Counted from the first letter of the stretch, positions 44,173-53,407 are shown. The stretch: DNA of 64,000 nt from Pseudomonadaceae bacterium (GCA_900766265.1 CAAFUS010000010.1:186001-250000), one strand, 5' to 3'. Translations and numbers: made by a program. The notes: a model not told the origin generated them from the letters alone.

Positions 44173-45600
44173 TCAGGCCTGGATCAATTCACGAACGTCG
44201 ACGAAGCGGCCGGTGACCGCGGCGGCCGCAGCCATCGCCGGGCTGACCAGGTGGGTGCGCCCGCCGGCGCCCTGGCGGCCTTCGAAGTTGCGGTTGGAGG
44301 TAGAAGCGCAATGCTCACCGCTGCCGAGCTTGTCCGGGTTCATCGCCAGGCACATCGAGCAACCCGGTTCGCGCCATTCGAAGCCTGCTTCGATGAAGAT
44401 CTTGTCCAGCCCCTCGGCTTCGGCCTGCTGCTTCACCAAGCCCGAGCCCGGCACGACCATCGCCTGCTTGACGTTCGAGGCCACCTTGCGCCCTTTCGCC
44501 ACTTCCGCGGCGGCACGCAGGTCTTCGATACGCGAGTTGGTGCAGGAGCCGATGAATACGCGGTCCAGCCTGATCTCGGTGATCGGCTGGTTGGCCGCCA
44601 GGCCCATGTACTTCAATGCCCGCACGATGGAGTCGCGCTTGACCGGATCGGCCTCGAGGGCCGGGTCCGGCACGTTCTGGTCCACCGCCAGCACCATTTC
44701 CGGCGAGGTGCCCCAGCTGACCTGAGGCTTGATATCTTCGGCCTTCAGCTCGATGACGGTATCGAACACGGCATCGGCATCGGAAACCAGATCCTTCCAG
44801 AGTTCGACCGCCTTTTCCCAGTCGCCACCCTTCGGCGCGAACGGACGGCCTTCGACGTAGGCGATGGTCTTTTCGTCCACCGCCACCATGCCGACCCGCG
44901 CACCCGCCTCGATGGACATGTTGCAGAGGGTCATGCGGCCTTCCATGGACAGGTCGCGGATCGCGCTGCCGGCGAATTCCAGCGCATGGCCGTTGCCGCC
45001 GGCGGTGCCGATCTTGCCGATGACGGCGAGCACGATGTCCTTGGCGGTCACGCCGAACGGCAGCGAGCCTTCGACACGCACCTGCATGTTCTTCATCTTC
45101 TTGGCGACCAGGCACTGGGTGGCCAGCACATGCTCCACCTCGGAGGTGCCAATGCCGTGGGCGAGCGCGCCGAACGCACCGTGGGTCGAGGTATGCGAAT
45201 CGCCGCAGACTACCGTCATGCCCGGCAGGGTGGCGCCCTGCTCCGGGCCGATCACATGGACGATACCCTGGCGCACATCGTTCATCTTGAATTCGAGGAT
45301 GCCGAAGTCGTCGCAGTTCTCGTCGAGGGTCTGCACCTGGATGCGCGACACCTCGTCGGCGATGGATTCGAGGCCGCCCTGGCGCTCCGCACGCGTGGTG
45401 GGGACGTTGTGGTCTGGCGTAGCGATGTTGGCGTCGATGCGCCATGGGCGGCGGCCGGCCAGGCGAAGGCCTTCGAAGGCCTGCGGCGAAGTCACTTCAT
45501 GCAGGATATGGCGATCAATGTAGATCAGCGACGAACCATCGTCGCGGCGCTTGACCTCGTGCATTTCCCAGAGCTTGTCGTAGAGCGTTTTGCCGGCCAT
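44173..45600 (-). CDS. leuC: 3-isopropylmalate dehydratase large subunit
   Basis: A 475-residue aconitase-family protein. The three 4Fe-4S cysteines are in GSCTNSRIEDL and CSMCLAMNP, and the substrate region holds CGDSHTSTHGAFGALAHGIG. It forms the isomerase with LeuD. It is the first gene of the leu cluster and diverges from a LysR gene, which by position probably controls it. Confidence 0.98.
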   Translation of the reverse strand: MAGKTLYDKLWEMHEVKRRDDGSSLIYIDRHILHEVTSPQAFEGLRLAGRRPWRIDANIATPDHNVPTTRAERQGGLESIADEVSRIQVQTLDENCDDFGILEFKMNDVRQGIVHVIGPEQGATLPGMTVVCGDSHTSTHGAFGALAHGIGTSEVEHVLATQCLVAKKMKNMQVRVEGSLPFGVTAKDIVLAVIGKIGTAGGNGHALEFAGSAIRDLSMEGRMTLCNMSIEAGARVGMVAVDEKTIAYVEGRPFAPKGGDWEKAVELWKDLVSDADAVFDTVIELKAEDIKPQVSWGTSPEMVLAVDQNVPDPALEADPVKRDSIVRALKYMGLAANQPITEIRLDRVFIGSCTNSRIEDLRAAAEVAKGRKVASNVKQAMVVPGSGLVKQQAEAEGLDKIFIEAGFEWREPGCSMCLAMNPDKLGSGEHCASTSNRNFEGRQGAGGRTHLVSPAMAAAAAVTGRFVDVRELIQA

Positions 45601-45708
45601 CGGACGTTCCTCATCAGGTTCTATGCGTGGGCAATAGCCCTAACGCTTATGGGGCCGATCCTAGGCCCTGGGCGACCATTACTCAAATTCATATTTTTCA
45701 TCCGATGC

Positions 45709-45723
45709 ATTCCTCAATGGAAT
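45709..45723. promoter_or_regulatory. LysR-type dyad between leuC and lysR
   Basis: ATTCC-TCAAT-GGAAT is a perfect 15-bp inverted repeat containing the T-N11-A pattern of LysR sites. It lies 42 bp before the regulator start within the 164-bp divergent region. Binding by this regulator is inferred. Confidence 0.5.
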
Positions 45724-45764
45724 CCTAATACACTGAAGGCCGGTACCCTTTTCGAGCGCAGCGC

Positions 45765-46664
45765 ATGGACCTGGCCAACCTCAATGCCTTCGTCGCCATT
45801 GCCGAAACCGGCAGTTTTTCCGAAGCGGCCGAGCGCCTGCATCTGACCCAGCCAGCAGTGAGCAAACGCATCGCCGCCTTGGAGCAGCAACTGGACGTAC
45901 GCCTGTTCGACCGCCTGGGCCGTCAGGTCGGCCTGACCGAGGCAGGCCGGGCGTTGCTGCCGCAGGCGTATCAGATCCTCGGCGTGCTGGACGACACCCG
46001 CCGGGCCCTGCGCAACCTCAACGGCGACGTCGGCGGCCGGCTGAGCCTGGCGACCAGCCACCATATCGGTCTGCATCGATTGCCGCCGTTGCTGCGCACC
46101 TTCACCCGGGCATACCCCGGTGTGACCCTCGATATCCGCTTCCTGGATTCGGAAGTCGCTTACGAAGAAGTCCTGCATGGTCGCGCCGAACTGGCGGTGA
46201 TCACCCTCGCCCCGCAGACCGCGGCGCCGATCCGGGCGGTGGAAATATGGAACGACCCGCTCGACTTCGTCGCCGCTCCGGAGCATCCGCTGGCCAGCAA
46301 CGGCCAGGTCACGCTGTCGGATGTCGCCCGCCACCCCGCGGTATTTCCCGGCGGCAACACGTTCACCCACCACATCGTGCAGCGCCTGTTCGAAGCTCAG
46401 GGACTGACGCCGACCATCAGCATGAGCACCAATTACCTGGAGACCATCAAGATGATGGTCTCCATCGGGCTGGCCTGGAGCGTGCTGCCGCGCACCATGC
46501 GTGACGACCAGGTGGTGGCGCTGCCACTTCCGGGCATAAGCCTGAGCCGTACGCTGGGCTACATCTTCCATACCGAGCGGACGCTGTCCAACGCGGCCCG
46601 CGCTTTCATGGCGCTGATTGACGCTGATCGGGCCAAGTTGCGCAGCGGGGCCGAGTCCCGCTAA
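45765..46664 (+). CDS. LysR-family regulator next to leuC
   Basis: A 299-residue regulator with the N-terminal winged helix (LNAFVAIAETGSFSEAAERL, then QPAVSKRIAALEQQL) and a periplasmic-binding-like effector domain from about 90. It is transcribed away from leuC, the usual layout for a LysR protein controlling its neighbour and itself; in pseudomonads this position is conserved. The effector could be 2-isopropylmalate, as for LeuO-type systems, but that is inference. Confidence 0.93.
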   Translation: MDLANLNAFVAIAETGSFSEAAERLHLTQPAVSKRIAALEQQLDVRLFDRLGRQVGLTEAGRALLPQAYQILGVLDDTRRALRNLNGDVGGRLSLATSHHIGLHRLPPLLRTFTRAYPGVTLDIRFLDSEVAYEEVLHGRAELAVITLAPQTAAPIRAVEIWNDPLDFVAAPEHPLASNGQVTLSDVARHPAVFPGGNTFTHHIVQRLFEAQGLTPTISMSTNYLETIKMMVSIGLAWSVLPRTMRDDQVVALPLPGISLSRTLGYIFHTERTLSNAARAFMALIDADRAKLRSGAESR

Positions 46665-46738
46665 CGTGCGCGCCACCTCCACCTCAATCCGCCTATGTTT
46701 CGGGCAGCGCTGCCATAGCGCACGACATAAGGCCAAGC

Positions 46739-49700
46739 ATGCCAGATAGCCACTTCATTTCACCCTCGAATATCAGTGCTCAGGATCCGGACGATGATCT
46801 CGCCGTGCAGACCAGCCGCGCGCTCGCTGCGTTACGCGCTGCCCGGCTGGGTGCCTGGTGCTGGGATCTCGATACCGGGCGAGTCAGCTGGTCCGACGGT
46901 GCACCGATGCTGTTCGGCTTCGCCGCCGACCCGGCAGGCTTCGACTATCTGGACCTGGTGGCCGAGGAAGACCGTCCGGCAGTGGCCGCCACCTTCAAGG
47001 AGATCGCCAGCGGCGCCGCCAGCCACTGCCATGTCAGGCACCGGGTTCGCTGGCCGGACGGCACTCTGCACTGGCTGGAAATCAGTGGCCAGTTGCACGG
47101 CGGCGAGCGGGGCGAGCCGGTACTGATCGGCGTGTTGCGCGACGTGACCGAGTGGCAGGAAAAGGAACTGCAGCTGCTGAGTTCGGAGAAACGCTTCGCC
47201 AGCCTGTTCCAGCTGAGCCCCGAGCTGGTGATGCTGGTGCGTTATGAGGACGGCCGCATTGTCACCATAAACCAGCACTTCACCCGCCTGCTCGGCTGGA
47301 GCGAGAACGAAGTTGCCGGCCGTACCACCCTGGAGATCGGCCTGTGGGTCGACCTGGCCCAGCGCGACGCATTGCGTGCGCGGGCGCGCGATACGCGCAG
47401 CTGCGCGACGCACCGCGTGCAGTTCAAGGGCAAGTACGGCGAGCTGGTCGAAGGCATCCTCAATTACCAGTGCCTGGACCTGGAAGGCGACAGCTTCGTG
47501 CTATGCACCTTCATCGACATGCGCGAGCAGTGGCAGGCCGAGACCGCGCTGCGCAACAGCGAAGACAAGTTTGCCAAGGCATTCCGCACCACGCCCGATG
47601 CCTCAGCGATCAGCGAGCGCGACAGCGGCCGGCTACTGGAGATCAACCCCAGCTTCGAGCGGCAGTTCGGCTGGAGCAAGGAAGATGCCCTCGGCCGCAC
47701 CTTCGTCGACCTCGGCCTCTACGACGTACTGGCTCGCGAACGGCTGTTCGAAGCGCTATCACGCAGTGGAAACCTCATCAGCAATTATCCCGTCGAGCTC
47801 CGCAGCCGCACCGGCGTGGTGAGCCATCATTTGCTCTACGGCGGAGAGATCGAACTCGATGGGCAACCCTGCCTGTTCTTCACCGCACGCGACGTCACAG
47901 AGCAGCGGCTGCAGGCGCAGGCGCTGCAGGAAAGCCAGGAGCGGTTGACCCTCGCACTGGAGTCGGCGGAGCTTGGGACCTGGGACTGGCACATACCCAG
48001 CGGGATGCTCTACGGCTCGCCGCGTTCGGCCAACCTGCAAGGGATGGAAAAAGGCCCCTACCACGGCTCGTTTCGGGAGTTCTTCGCCCGCGTGCCAGAA
48101 GTCGATCGCCAGGGCATGCGTACGGCCTACGGCGACTTGGTCACAGGCCGCACCACCTTCTTCCAGGCGACCTACCGCTCGCAGCTGCCAAGTGGCGAGA
48201 TCCGCCACCTGGAAAGCACCGCGAAACTCTACCGCGACAATGAAGGACGGCCGTTGAGAATGGCCGGCATCGTCATGGACATCACCGAGCGGGTGCACCG
48301 CGAGCAGCGCTTAGCCGCCTCGGAAGCCAAATTCGCGACGCTGTTCCAGAGCAGCCCGAACCCCATCAGCGTGACCCGCGTGCGCGACGGCGCCTTCATT
48401 GAGGTCAACCCGAGCTTCAGCGAAACCTTCGGCTGGCCGGCCGAGGAAATCATCGGGCGGACGGCGCCTGAAGTCGGTTTCTGGAAAGATGAGCAGCAAC
48501 GCCGCCAGCTCTACAAGAGACTGGTGCGCGAGCAGGCGCTGAACAATGCCGAGGCCGAATATCGCACCCGCGATGGCCGCCTGATCACCTGCCTGGTCTC
48601 CAGCCGCCTGATCCAGGTGGAAGGCGAAAGCTGCATCACCACCACTTTCCTTGACGTCACCGAGCGGTATCAAGCCGAAGCCGCGCTGCGTGTCAGCGAG
48701 GTCAAGTTCGCCAAGGCGTTCCACTCCAGCCCCGATGCGATCACCATCTGTGATCGCCAGAGCGGCCAGTTCATCGAGGTCAACGAGGGATTCCATCGCC
48801 TGACCGGCTACCGGCCCGAAGAAGCAGCGGGCCGTACCGCAGAAGCCCTCAACCTCTGGTTCGACCCGCAGCAGCGCGAGCAGATCATCCAGGCGGTCGA
48901 ACTGCACGGCCGCTTTCTGCACCGCGAAATGCGCGTGCGCCACCGCAACGGAGGTATCCGCAGCGTCGAGGTCTCGGTCGAACCCTTCGAGCTCAACGGT
49001 CTGGACTGCCTGATGCTGTCGGCGCGGGACATCACCCAGCTCAAGGACGCGCAGGCGCAGATCCAGCACCTGGCCTACCACGACCCCTTGACCAACCTGC
49101 CCAACCGGGCGCTGCTGATGGACCGCCTGACCCAGCAGATCGCCATGCACAAGCGTCACGACCTGCACGGCGCCCTGCTGTTTCTCGACCTGGACCACTT
49201 CAAGCACATCAACGACTCGCTCGGCCATCCGGTCGGCGACGCCGTGCTCAAGCTGGTCACCGCGCGCCTGGAAGTCAGCGTTCGGCAGGAGGACACGGTA
49301 GCTCGGCTGGGCGGAGACGAGTTCGTGGTGCTGCTCACCGGGCTGAACGGCAAGCTGCCCGACGTGACGCGCCAGGTCATCCGCGTCGCCGAAAAGCTGC
49401 GCCATCTGCTGGCCGAACCCATGCTGTTCGATGGGCATCGACTGCAAGTGACGCCCAGCATCGGCATCGCGCTGGTGCCCGAACATGGGGATACGCCGGC
49501 GGACCTGCTAAAGCGTGCCGACATCGCGCTGTATCGGGCCAAGGACGAAGGACGTAACGCCATCCAGTTGTTCCATGGATCGATGCAGGAGGCCGCCATC
49601 GCACGACTGCGCATGGAAAATGACCTGCGCACCGCGCTCACCCGCGGCGAGTTCGAGCTGCACCTGCAACCTCAGGTCGATGCTCGCACCAACGCCGTGA

Positions 49701-50383
49701 TCGGTGCCGAAGCCCTGCTGCGCTGGACCCATCCGGTGCTCGGACCACAGTCACCAGCGCACTTCATCCCGGTGCTCGAGGAAAGCGGCCTGATCATCGA
49801 GGTCGGCAACTGGATCCTGCGCGAGGCCGCGCGCCAGGCCGCCGAGCTGTTGGAGGGCGGGTTGGTACAGCCCGAGGCGTTCAGCATGTGCATCAATATC
49901 AGCCCGCGACAGTTCCGCCAGAACGGCTTCGTCGAGCGGGTCGACAGCGTTCTGGGCAGCAGCGGCCTGCCGCCACGGATGGTCAAGCTCGAGATCACCG
50001 AGAACATCGTCATCCACAGCCTCGACGACACCATCGCCAAGATGCTGGAGCTCAAGGCCCTTGGGTTGAGCTTTGCCATGGACGACTTCGGTACCGGCTA
50101 TTCGTCGCTGACCTACCTCAAATGCCTGCCCATAGACCTGCTGAAGATCGACCAGTCGTTCGTGCGCGACGCCATCGACGACGGCAACGATGCCGACATC
50201 ATCCGCGCGATCATCGCCATGGCCTCCAGCATGGGCCTGGAGGTGATCGCCGAAGGGGTGGAAGAGCAGGCGCAGCTGGATCTGTTGCAGAACGAAGGTT
50301 GCCACCTCTACCAGGGTTATCTCTACAGCCGGCCGCTGCCCTTCGCCGACTTCTGCGAGTTGCTCGCCCGGCGAAACGGCTGA
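46739..50383 (+). CDS. six-PAS GGDEF-EAL c-di-GMP protein
   Basis: A 1214-residue protein without membrane helices. About six PAS/PAC units in tandem (30-140, 150-270, 270-395, 400-515, 520-645, 650-770), several ending with typical DVTE/DITE PAC tails, then GGDEF (motif LGGDEF at about 858-862) and EAL (AEALLRW at about 991, with DDFGTGYSS, KIDQSF and AEGVEEQ intact). Both enzymatic signatures look active, so it may make and degrade c-di-GMP with the balance set by PAS inputs. A hairpin closes the gene at 50389-50414. Confidence 0.95.
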   Translation: MPDSHFISPSNISAQDPDDDLAVQTSRALAALRAARLGAWCWDLDTGRVSWSDGAPMLFGFAADPAGFDYLDLVAEEDRPAVAATFKEIASGAASHCHVRHRVRWPDGTLHWLEISGQLHGGERGEPVLIGVLRDVTEWQEKELQLLSSEKRFASLFQLSPELVMLVRYEDGRIVTINQHFTRLLGWSENEVAGRTTLEIGLWVDLAQRDALRARARDTRSCATHRVQFKGKYGELVEGILNYQCLDLEGDSFVLCTFIDMREQWQAETALRNSEDKFAKAFRTTPDASAISERDSGRLLEINPSFERQFGWSKEDALGRTFVDLGLYDVLARERLFEALSRSGNLISNYPVELRSRTGVVSHHLLYGGEIELDGQPCLFFTARDVTEQRLQAQALQESQERLTLALESAELGTWDWHIPSGMLYGSPRSANLQGMEKGPYHGSFREFFARVPEVDRQGMRTAYGDLVTGRTTFFQATYRSQLPSGEIRHLESTAKLYRDNEGRPLRMAGIVMDITERVHREQRLAASEAKFATLFQSSPNPISVTRVRDGAFIEVNPSFSETFGWPAEEIIGRTAPEVGFWKDEQQRRQLYKRLVREQALNNAEAEYRTRDGRLITCLVSSRLIQVEGESCITTTFLDVTERYQAEAALRVSEVKFAKAFHSSPDAITICDRQSGQFIEVNEGFHRLTGYRPEEAAGRTAEALNLWFDPQQREQIIQAVELHGRFLHREMRVRHRNGGIRSVEVSVEPFELNGLDCLMLSARDITQLKDAQAQIQHLAYHDPLTNLPNRALLMDRLTQQIAMHKRHDLHGALLFLDLDHFKHINDSLGHPVGDAVLKLVTARLEVSVRQEDTVARLGGDEFVVLLTGLNGKLPDVTRQVIRVAEKLRHLLAEPMLFDGHRLQVTPSIGIALVPEHGDTPADLLKRADIALYRAKDEGRNAIQLFHGSMQEAAIARLRMENDLRTALTRGEFELHLQPQVDARTNAVIGAEALLRWTHPVLGPQSPAHFIPVLEESGLIIEVGNWILREAARQAAELLEGGLVQPEAFSMCINISPRQFRQNGFVERVDSVLGSSGLPPRMVKLEITENIVIHSLDDTIAKMLELKALGLSFAMDDFGTGYSSLTYLKCLPIDLLKIDQSFVRDAIDDGNDADIIRAIIAMASSMGLEVIAEGVEEQAQLDLLQNEGCHLYQGYLYSRPLPFADFCELLARRNG

Positions 50384-50388
50384 AAACA

Positions 50389-50414
50389 AGAAGGGCGCCT
50401 CGCGGCGCCCTTCT
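50389..50414. terminator. hairpin between GGDEF-EAL gene and hsp20
   Basis: AGAAGGGCGCC and GGCGCCCTTCT arms with a short loop lie between the convergent stops. The U-tract is weak in both directions. Confidence 0.65.
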
Positions 50415-50429
50415 CGATTCTCTGGCGGA

Positions 50430-50873
50430 TCAGCCCTGCAGGGCCGGCCGCTCCCCGTTGATCGGGATCAGCTTGGGCTTGGCCTCTTCCGGGACCACGC
50501 GTTCGAGCTCGACGGTCAACAGACCGTTCTCGAGGCTGGCCGAACGCACCTCGATATGGTCAGCCAGGCGGAACGAGAGCTTGAACGCCCGCTGGGCAAT
50601 ACCCTGATGCAGGTAGGTCACGTCTGCATTGCCGGCTTCGCGCTTGCCGCCGCTGACGGTGAGCACACCCCGCTCCACCTGCAGTTGCAGGTCCGCTTCC
50701 TGGAGACCGGCGGCCGCTACCACGATGCGGTAGTTGTCATCGCCATGCTTCTCCACGTTATAGGGTGGATAGGAGCTGCTGGCGTCGTTGCGCAGCGCGC
50801 TTTCGAACAGATCGTTGAAACGATCGAAACCAATGGATTGACGAAACAGTGGTGCCATCGAAAAACTGGTCAT
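50430..50873 (-). CDS. ibpA: small heat-shock protein Hsp20 (IbpA-like)
   Basis: A 147-residue alpha-crystallin chaperone. The N-terminus MTSFSMAPLFRQSIGFDRF matches IbpA, the crystallin domain spans about 35-125 (NYRIVVAAAGLQEADLQL to GLLTVELERVVPEE), and an IxI-like tail LIPIN follows. It holds unfolding proteins for refolding by DnaK/ClpB. GGAG lies before ATG 50873. A sigma-32 promoter and a ROSE-type thermometer lie upstream. Confidence 0.95.
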   Translation of the reverse strand: MTSFSMAPLFRQSIGFDRFNDLFESALRNDASSSYPPYNVEKHGDDNYRIVVAAAGLQEADLQLQVERGVLTVSGGKREAGNADVTYLHQGIAQRAFKLSFRLADHIEVRSASLENGLLTVELERVVPEEAKPKLIPINGERPALQG

Positions 50874-50883
50874 CTTAACTATC

Positions 50884-50899
50884 TCCTGAATTTCAGCGA
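50884..50899 (-). promoter_or_regulatory. ROSE-type RNA thermometer hairpin of ibpA
   Basis: In the ibpA leader, UCGCUGA pairs with UCAGGA: A-U, G-C, U-A, C-G, an unpaired G, then C-G and U-A, with a three-base loop. The unpaired G opposite the AGGAG ribosome site inside a U-(U/C)-GCU block is the conserved core of ROSE elements. Heat should melt it and free the site. Confidence 0.75.
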
Positions 50900-50941
50900 G
50901 TGGTTGATGCGGGACCCGACTTCGGCATCCCACGATCCACG

Positions 50942-50969
50942 AAATGTGGATGGCCAGATCGATTTCAAG
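50942..50969 (-). promoter_or_regulatory. sigma-32 heat-shock promoter of ibpA
   Basis: On the minus strand CTTGAA (50969-50964), 14-base spacer, CCACATTT (50949-50942), close to the consensus CTTGAA-N13-15-CCCCATNT. The predicted leader is about 60 bases and contains the ROSE hairpin. Confidence 0.75.
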
Positions 50970-50991
50970 ACCGTTCATCGGGAGAATTCCA

Positions 50992-51738
50992 ATGTCTAGG
51001 GTCATGCTCATCACGGGCGCCAGCCGAGGCATCGGCGCCGCCACCGCCAGGCTTGCCGCGCAACAGGGCTATCAGCTGTGCGTCAGCTACCGCCAGCAAC
51101 GGGAAGCGGCCGAACGACTCGTCCAGGAGATCGAGGGAGCCGGAGGCCGAGCCCTTGCGGTCGCCGCCGATGTAGCCGATGAAGCCCAGGTGGTTCGTCT
51201 GTTCGAGACGCTCGACGACAGCTTTGGTCGGCTCGACGCCCTAGTGAATAACGCCGGCATGCTGGAACGGCAGATGCGCCTGGAAGACATGGATGCCGCT
51301 CGCCTGGCGCGGGTTTTCGCAGTCAACGTCACGGGCAGTTTCATCTGCGCACGCGAGGCGATCAAACGCATGTCCCGTCGCCACGGCGGAGACGGCGGCG
51401 CCATCGTCAACGTCTCCTCCGTGGCCTCGCGCCTCGGCGCGCCAGGCGAATACATCGACTACGCCGCCGCCAAGGGCGCCATCGACAGCATGACGCTCGG
51501 CCTGGCCAAGGAGGTGGCGGCCGAGGGTATCCGTGTCAACGCCGTGCGCCCGGGCGTGATTCACACCGATATACACGCCAGTGGCGGCGAGCCGAATCGC
51601 GTTGAGCGGGTAAAGGCCAGCGTCCCGATGGGACGCGGCGGCGAAGCGGAGGAAGTCGCCCGCGCGATCCTCTGGCTCTGCGGCGACGAGGCGAGCTACG
51701 TAACCGGCGCGCTGCTGGACGTCACCGGCGGCCGCTAG
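50992..51738 (+). CDS. SDR oxidoreductase divergent from ibpA
   Basis: A 248-residue classical short-chain dehydrogenase: MLITGASRGIGAATA, VNNAGM, IVNVSSVASR and YIDYAAAKGAIDSM (Tyr-x3-Lys), C-terminal TGALLDVTGG. It is close to glucose-1-dehydrogenase/FabG-like proteins; the substrate is unknown. ATG 50992 with GGGAG upstream is preferred to a longer frame. The start lies only 23 bp from the ibpA -35 box, so its own promoter must overlap the ibpA control region. Confidence 0.9.
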   Translation: MSRVMLITGASRGIGAATARLAAQQGYQLCVSYRQQREAAERLVQEIEGAGGRALAVAADVADEAQVVRLFETLDDSFGRLDALVNNAGMLERQMRLEDMDAARLARVFAVNVTGSFICAREAIKRMSRRHGGDGGAIVNVSSVASRLGAPGEYIDYAAAKGAIDSMTLGLAKEVAAEGIRVNAVRPGVIHTDIHASGGEPNRVERVKASVPMGRGGEAEEVARAILWLCGDEASYVTGALLDVTGGR

Positions 51739-52700
51739 CCCGGGTGTCGCTCCGTCAAGACCACACCGAGCCGGGCGTCGATGCGCTCGCAGTCGGCTTC
51801 GCGGCGCAGCTCCTGGAACAACGCCATGGCCTGCGGATAGGTCCGGCTGAGCATGCCCAGCCACTGCTTGAGGCGGCCCGGCGCGTAGCGCGGTGACATC
51901 TTGCGTCGGGCCTGGCGCCAGAAGTCGCCAAGCAACGGTTCCAGATCCCGCCACGCCATGGGCTCTACCGAGCGCCCGGCGTGGGCTGCAGCGATCTGCC
52001 GAGCCAGGTCCGGACAGGACACCAGCCCGCGCCCAAGCATAACGTGCTGCGCTCCGCTCACTTCCCGGCAACGGCGCCAGTCGTCGAGGGTCCAGATCTC
52101 GCCGTTGGCATAGACCGGCACCGCCACCACCTCCTGCACCTGTGCAACCCACTCCCAGTGGGCAGGCGGTCGATAACCTTCGACCTTGGTGCGCGCATGC
52201 ACCACCAGTTGCTCGGCGCCGCCATCGGCCAGTGCCCGGGCACAGTCGAGCGCACCGTCCGGGCTGTCGAAGCCCAGGCGCATCTTCGCCGTGACAGGGA
52301 TGTGCTCGGGCACCGCGCGACGCACCTCCTGCGCGATCGCATGCAGCAGCTCGGGCTCCTTGAGCAATACCGCTCCGCCACGGGATTTGTTCACTGTCTT
52401 AGCCGGGCAGCCGAAGTTCAGGTCGATGACCGGCGCGCCCAGCTCGCAGGCATAGGCAGCATTATCGGCGATGCAGGCTGGATCGGAGCCGAGAAACTGG
52501 ACCCGCAGGGGCGTGCCCGAACGGGTGCAGGCACCCCGCGCAAGCTCCGGGGCGAGCTTGGCATAGGTCGCCGAAGGCAACAGCCGATCGCTGACGCGAA
52601 TGAACTCGGTGACGCACCAGTCGATACCGCCGACCCGCGTCAGCACATCGCGAAGAATGTCGTCGACCAGGCCCTCCATGGGCGCCAGGGCAATCTGCAT
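51735..52700 (-). CDS. dusC: tRNA-dihydrouridine(16) synthase
   Basis: A 321-residue flavin enzyme. MQIALAPMEGLVD, DLNFGCPAKTVNKSRGG (catalytic cysteine), TAKMRLGFD, the FMN-binding VHARTK and ANGEIW are all present; the MEGL and C-terminal helical domain match DusC. It reduces uridine in the tRNA D-loop. Its stop overlaps the SDR stop in CTAG. Confidence 0.94.
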   Translation of the reverse strand: MQIALAPMEGLVDDILRDVLTRVGGIDWCVTEFIRVSDRLLPSATYAKLAPELARGACTRSGTPLRVQFLGSDPACIADNAAYACELGAPVIDLNFGCPAKTVNKSRGGAVLLKEPELLHAIAQEVRRAVPEHIPVTAKMRLGFDSPDGALDCARALADGGAEQLVVHARTKVEGYRPPAHWEWVAQVQEVVAVPVYANGEIWTLDDWRRCREVSGAQHVMLGRGLVSCPDLARQIAAAHAGRSVEPMAWRDLEPLLGDFWRQARRKMSPRYAPGRLKQWLGMLSRTYPQAMALFQELRREADCERIDARLGVVLTERHPG

Positions 52701-52799
52701 GTCAGCTACCGCTCGAACATCGGGCGCGCATTGTACGAGCGAGCCGGGCCTTTAGAAACGCCTGACGCAGCGCTCCTGACCATGGGTCGACCCCAGCGA

Positions 52800-53093
52800 C
52801 TACTCCTCGATGGTGTCCGAGCCGGTGGGCGTGATGGCTTCGGGCTGGCTCGCCGAGCGACCGGCCTCGCCTTCGGTCCCGAGCAGCGTGTCGGTGGTGC
52901 CCGCGCCCCGGGTGGTATCGGTGCCCGAGTCGATGCCGGGGCGATTCGGCGTTTCGACATCCTGCTGCCTGCCCACGCCGCTGCCGTCACGATACGCGGG
53001 CTTCTCGCTCCGCTCGGTGCCGGTCTGGTCAGCGAACGACAGGACGCTGAAGGACATCAGCGCACCCAGCGCCAAAACTGGATAAAGCTTCAT
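52800..53093 (-). CDS. small secreted hydrophilic protein
   Basis: A 97-residue protein with a signal peptide (1-21, ending SFA) and a mature part of about 76 residues almost free of large hydrophobics, rich in Gly, Thr, Ser, Asp and Glu, probably disordered. A strong AGGAGG site four bases before ATG supports it. It follows the similar small gene by 14 bp. I do not recognise a family. Confidence 0.75.
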   Translation of the reverse strand: MKLYPVLALGALMSFSVLSFADQTGTERSEKPAYRDGSGVGRQQDVETPNRPGIDSGTDTTRGAGTTDTLLGTEGEAGRSASQPEAITPTGSDTIEE

Positions 53094-53107
53094 GGAGCCT
53101 CCTCGGG

Positions 53108-53407
53108 TCAGTCGCGTTTTTCAGGCTGCGCCTGATACTGGTTGTGGTGTTGCATGTCGGTCTCGTTGCCACCGCCATGCCCGGGGTCATCGGCGCTGTG
53201 GTCGCCATCGTCGCGGCCCTCCTGCCCGCTCGGCGCACGCTGGGGCTGCGGGTCTATGCCCTGCCCGATCCCCATCGAGCCGTTGCCCGCCGCTCCGCGA
53301 TCGGCAGGGCCCGTGTTCTGCGCCTGTACCACAGAGCCACCGCCCAGGAACCCGAGCATTAACAAGACCGCCATCCACCTCGAAGTGACGCTGCTTTCGA
53401 TTCGCAT
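53108..53407 (-). CDS. small secreted Gly/Asp/His-rich protein
   Basis: A 99-residue protein. Signal peptide (about 1-30, MAVLLMLGFLGGGSVVQA), then a hydrophilic chain with dense D, G, H and Q (DDGDHSADDPGHGGGNETD, HHNQYQ) that might bind metal ions. GGAGG six bases before the ATG at 53407 sets the start. It heads a two-gene unit with the next small secreted gene, and shares its composition. Family unknown. Confidence 0.72.
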   Translation of the reverse strand: MRIESSVTSRWMAVLLMLGFLGGGSVVQAQNTGPADRGAAGNGSMGIGQGIDPQPQRAPSGQEGRDDGDHSADDPGHGGGNETDMQHHNQYQAQPEKRD

